The notes under the pieces were generated by a model, which saw nothing but the letters and a program-made list of their open reading frames with translations, was not told where the DNA came from and did not search any database. The position numbers were made by a program, and so were the translations under genes. 51,860 nt of DNA from an uncultured Actinomycetes bacterium (GTDB lineage Bacteria; Actinomycetota; Thermoleophilia; Miltoncostaeales; Miltoncostaeaceae), in NCBI GenBank assembly GCA_937871165.1, contig CALMXK010000092.1, forward strand, positions 1 through 51,860, in the 5' to 3' direction. Positions 51,639 to 51,860 of this stretch are shown here, piece after piece; positions within the stretch are counted from its first letter, which is position 1, and each line of letters opens with the position of its first letter.

Positions 51639-51860
51639 GTGCTTCCGATGAATCGCGTCTGCGACAGGCGCTGAGCGAGGCGATCCCGCTCGTTTCGGGC
51701 CGGCCACGTGGCTGGCGCCACGTGGTCGACGATGCTGCCGGCACACGCCGTTTCCCGCTGTCGAACGCACGTGTTCTCGTCGGAGCGATGGCTGTCGTCG
51801 TGCTCACGGTGATCGGCGCAGCGGTGTTCATGATCGCGCGGGATGGGCGCTCCCCGGTCC
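51635..51860 (+). CDS. Putative anti-sigma factor or membrane partner, cut by window end
   Basis: The first 75 codons are present. A soluble segment of about 42 residues (MSASDESRLRQALSEAIPLV, RRFPLSN) is followed by one membrane helix (ARVLVGAMAVVVLTVIGAAV) and the start of an outer part. It overlaps the ECF sigma stop as ATGA. No zinc-type HxxxCxxC motif is seen in the N-terminal part, so a ZAS-type anti-sigma factor is not supported; a sigma-operon protein with an outer domain also fits. Confidence 0.6.
   Translation, partial: MSASDESRLRQALSEAIPLVSGRPRGWRHVVDDAAGTRRFPLSNARVLVGAMAVVVLTVIGAAVFMIARDGRSPV

Overview
High-GC (roughly 65% by eye) chromosomal fragment of a free-living bacterium, most like an Actinomycetota. 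Pointers are the homodimeric-type pyruvate dehydrogenase E1, frequent -10 boxes placed 6-8 nt before start codons (leaderless mRNAs), 11-bp PHO-box-like repeats, and a DnaE with an intact-looking PHP metal motif. Thermoleophilia is possible but not proven. No rRNA, tRNA, CRISPR array, phage gene or transposase was recognised. The window starts with 67 nt of untrimmed Illumina Nextera adapter, so position 1 is a library or assembly end. The last gene is cut by the right edge.

Layout. 1-634: adapter, the first 25 codons of a response regulator, and an ORF joining half a receiver domain to the tail of an MFS transporter (probably a chimeric joint). 726-12361: a secreted-protein island with two parallel beta-helix proteins, three tandem paralogous purple-acid-phosphatase-like proteins with Ig-like domains and a C-terminal beta-propeller, and a fourth phosphatase-like protein. 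The middle tandem paralog has lost every metal-binding motif. 12351-14402: GGDEF-EAL c-di-GMP enzyme. 14499-19854: pyruvate dehydrogenase operon (E1-E2-E3). 19851-23005: amphi-Trp protein, divergent MFS/LysR pair, MsrA. 23112-25572: PhoU, soluble histidine kinase and divergent PhoP-like regulator. 25620-31535: alpha-glucan phosphorylase, M32 carboxypeptidase, a small HExxH protein and an M29 aminopeptidase. 31623-37263: an anchored protein of unknown function, a Cys-rich protein, DnaE and a small membrane protein. 37272-40119: argG coupled to a WD40-like protein and an unknown protein. 40297-43115: RsbW-like ATPase, CoA-disulfide reductase-rhodanese under a CsoR/CstR-type operator, and a YcxB-like protein. 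43271-45336: argB-argD. 45397-49236: pstSCAB. 49625 to the end: secreted LamG-like protein, truncated hemoglobin, ECF sigma factor and the start of its partner.

How the parts connect. Phosphate is the main theme: high-affinity Pi uptake (PstSCAB), its regulators (PhoU, kinase, PhoP-like regulator) and four secreted phosphatase-like proteins share 50 kb. Similar 11-bp direct repeats sit before pstS, between the kinase and regulator genes, and before two of the phosphatase paralogs. An imperfectly repeated 39-bp palindrome occurs three times between genes. Most neighbouring same-strand genes overlap by 4 nt (ATGA/GTGA), so many are translationally coupled.
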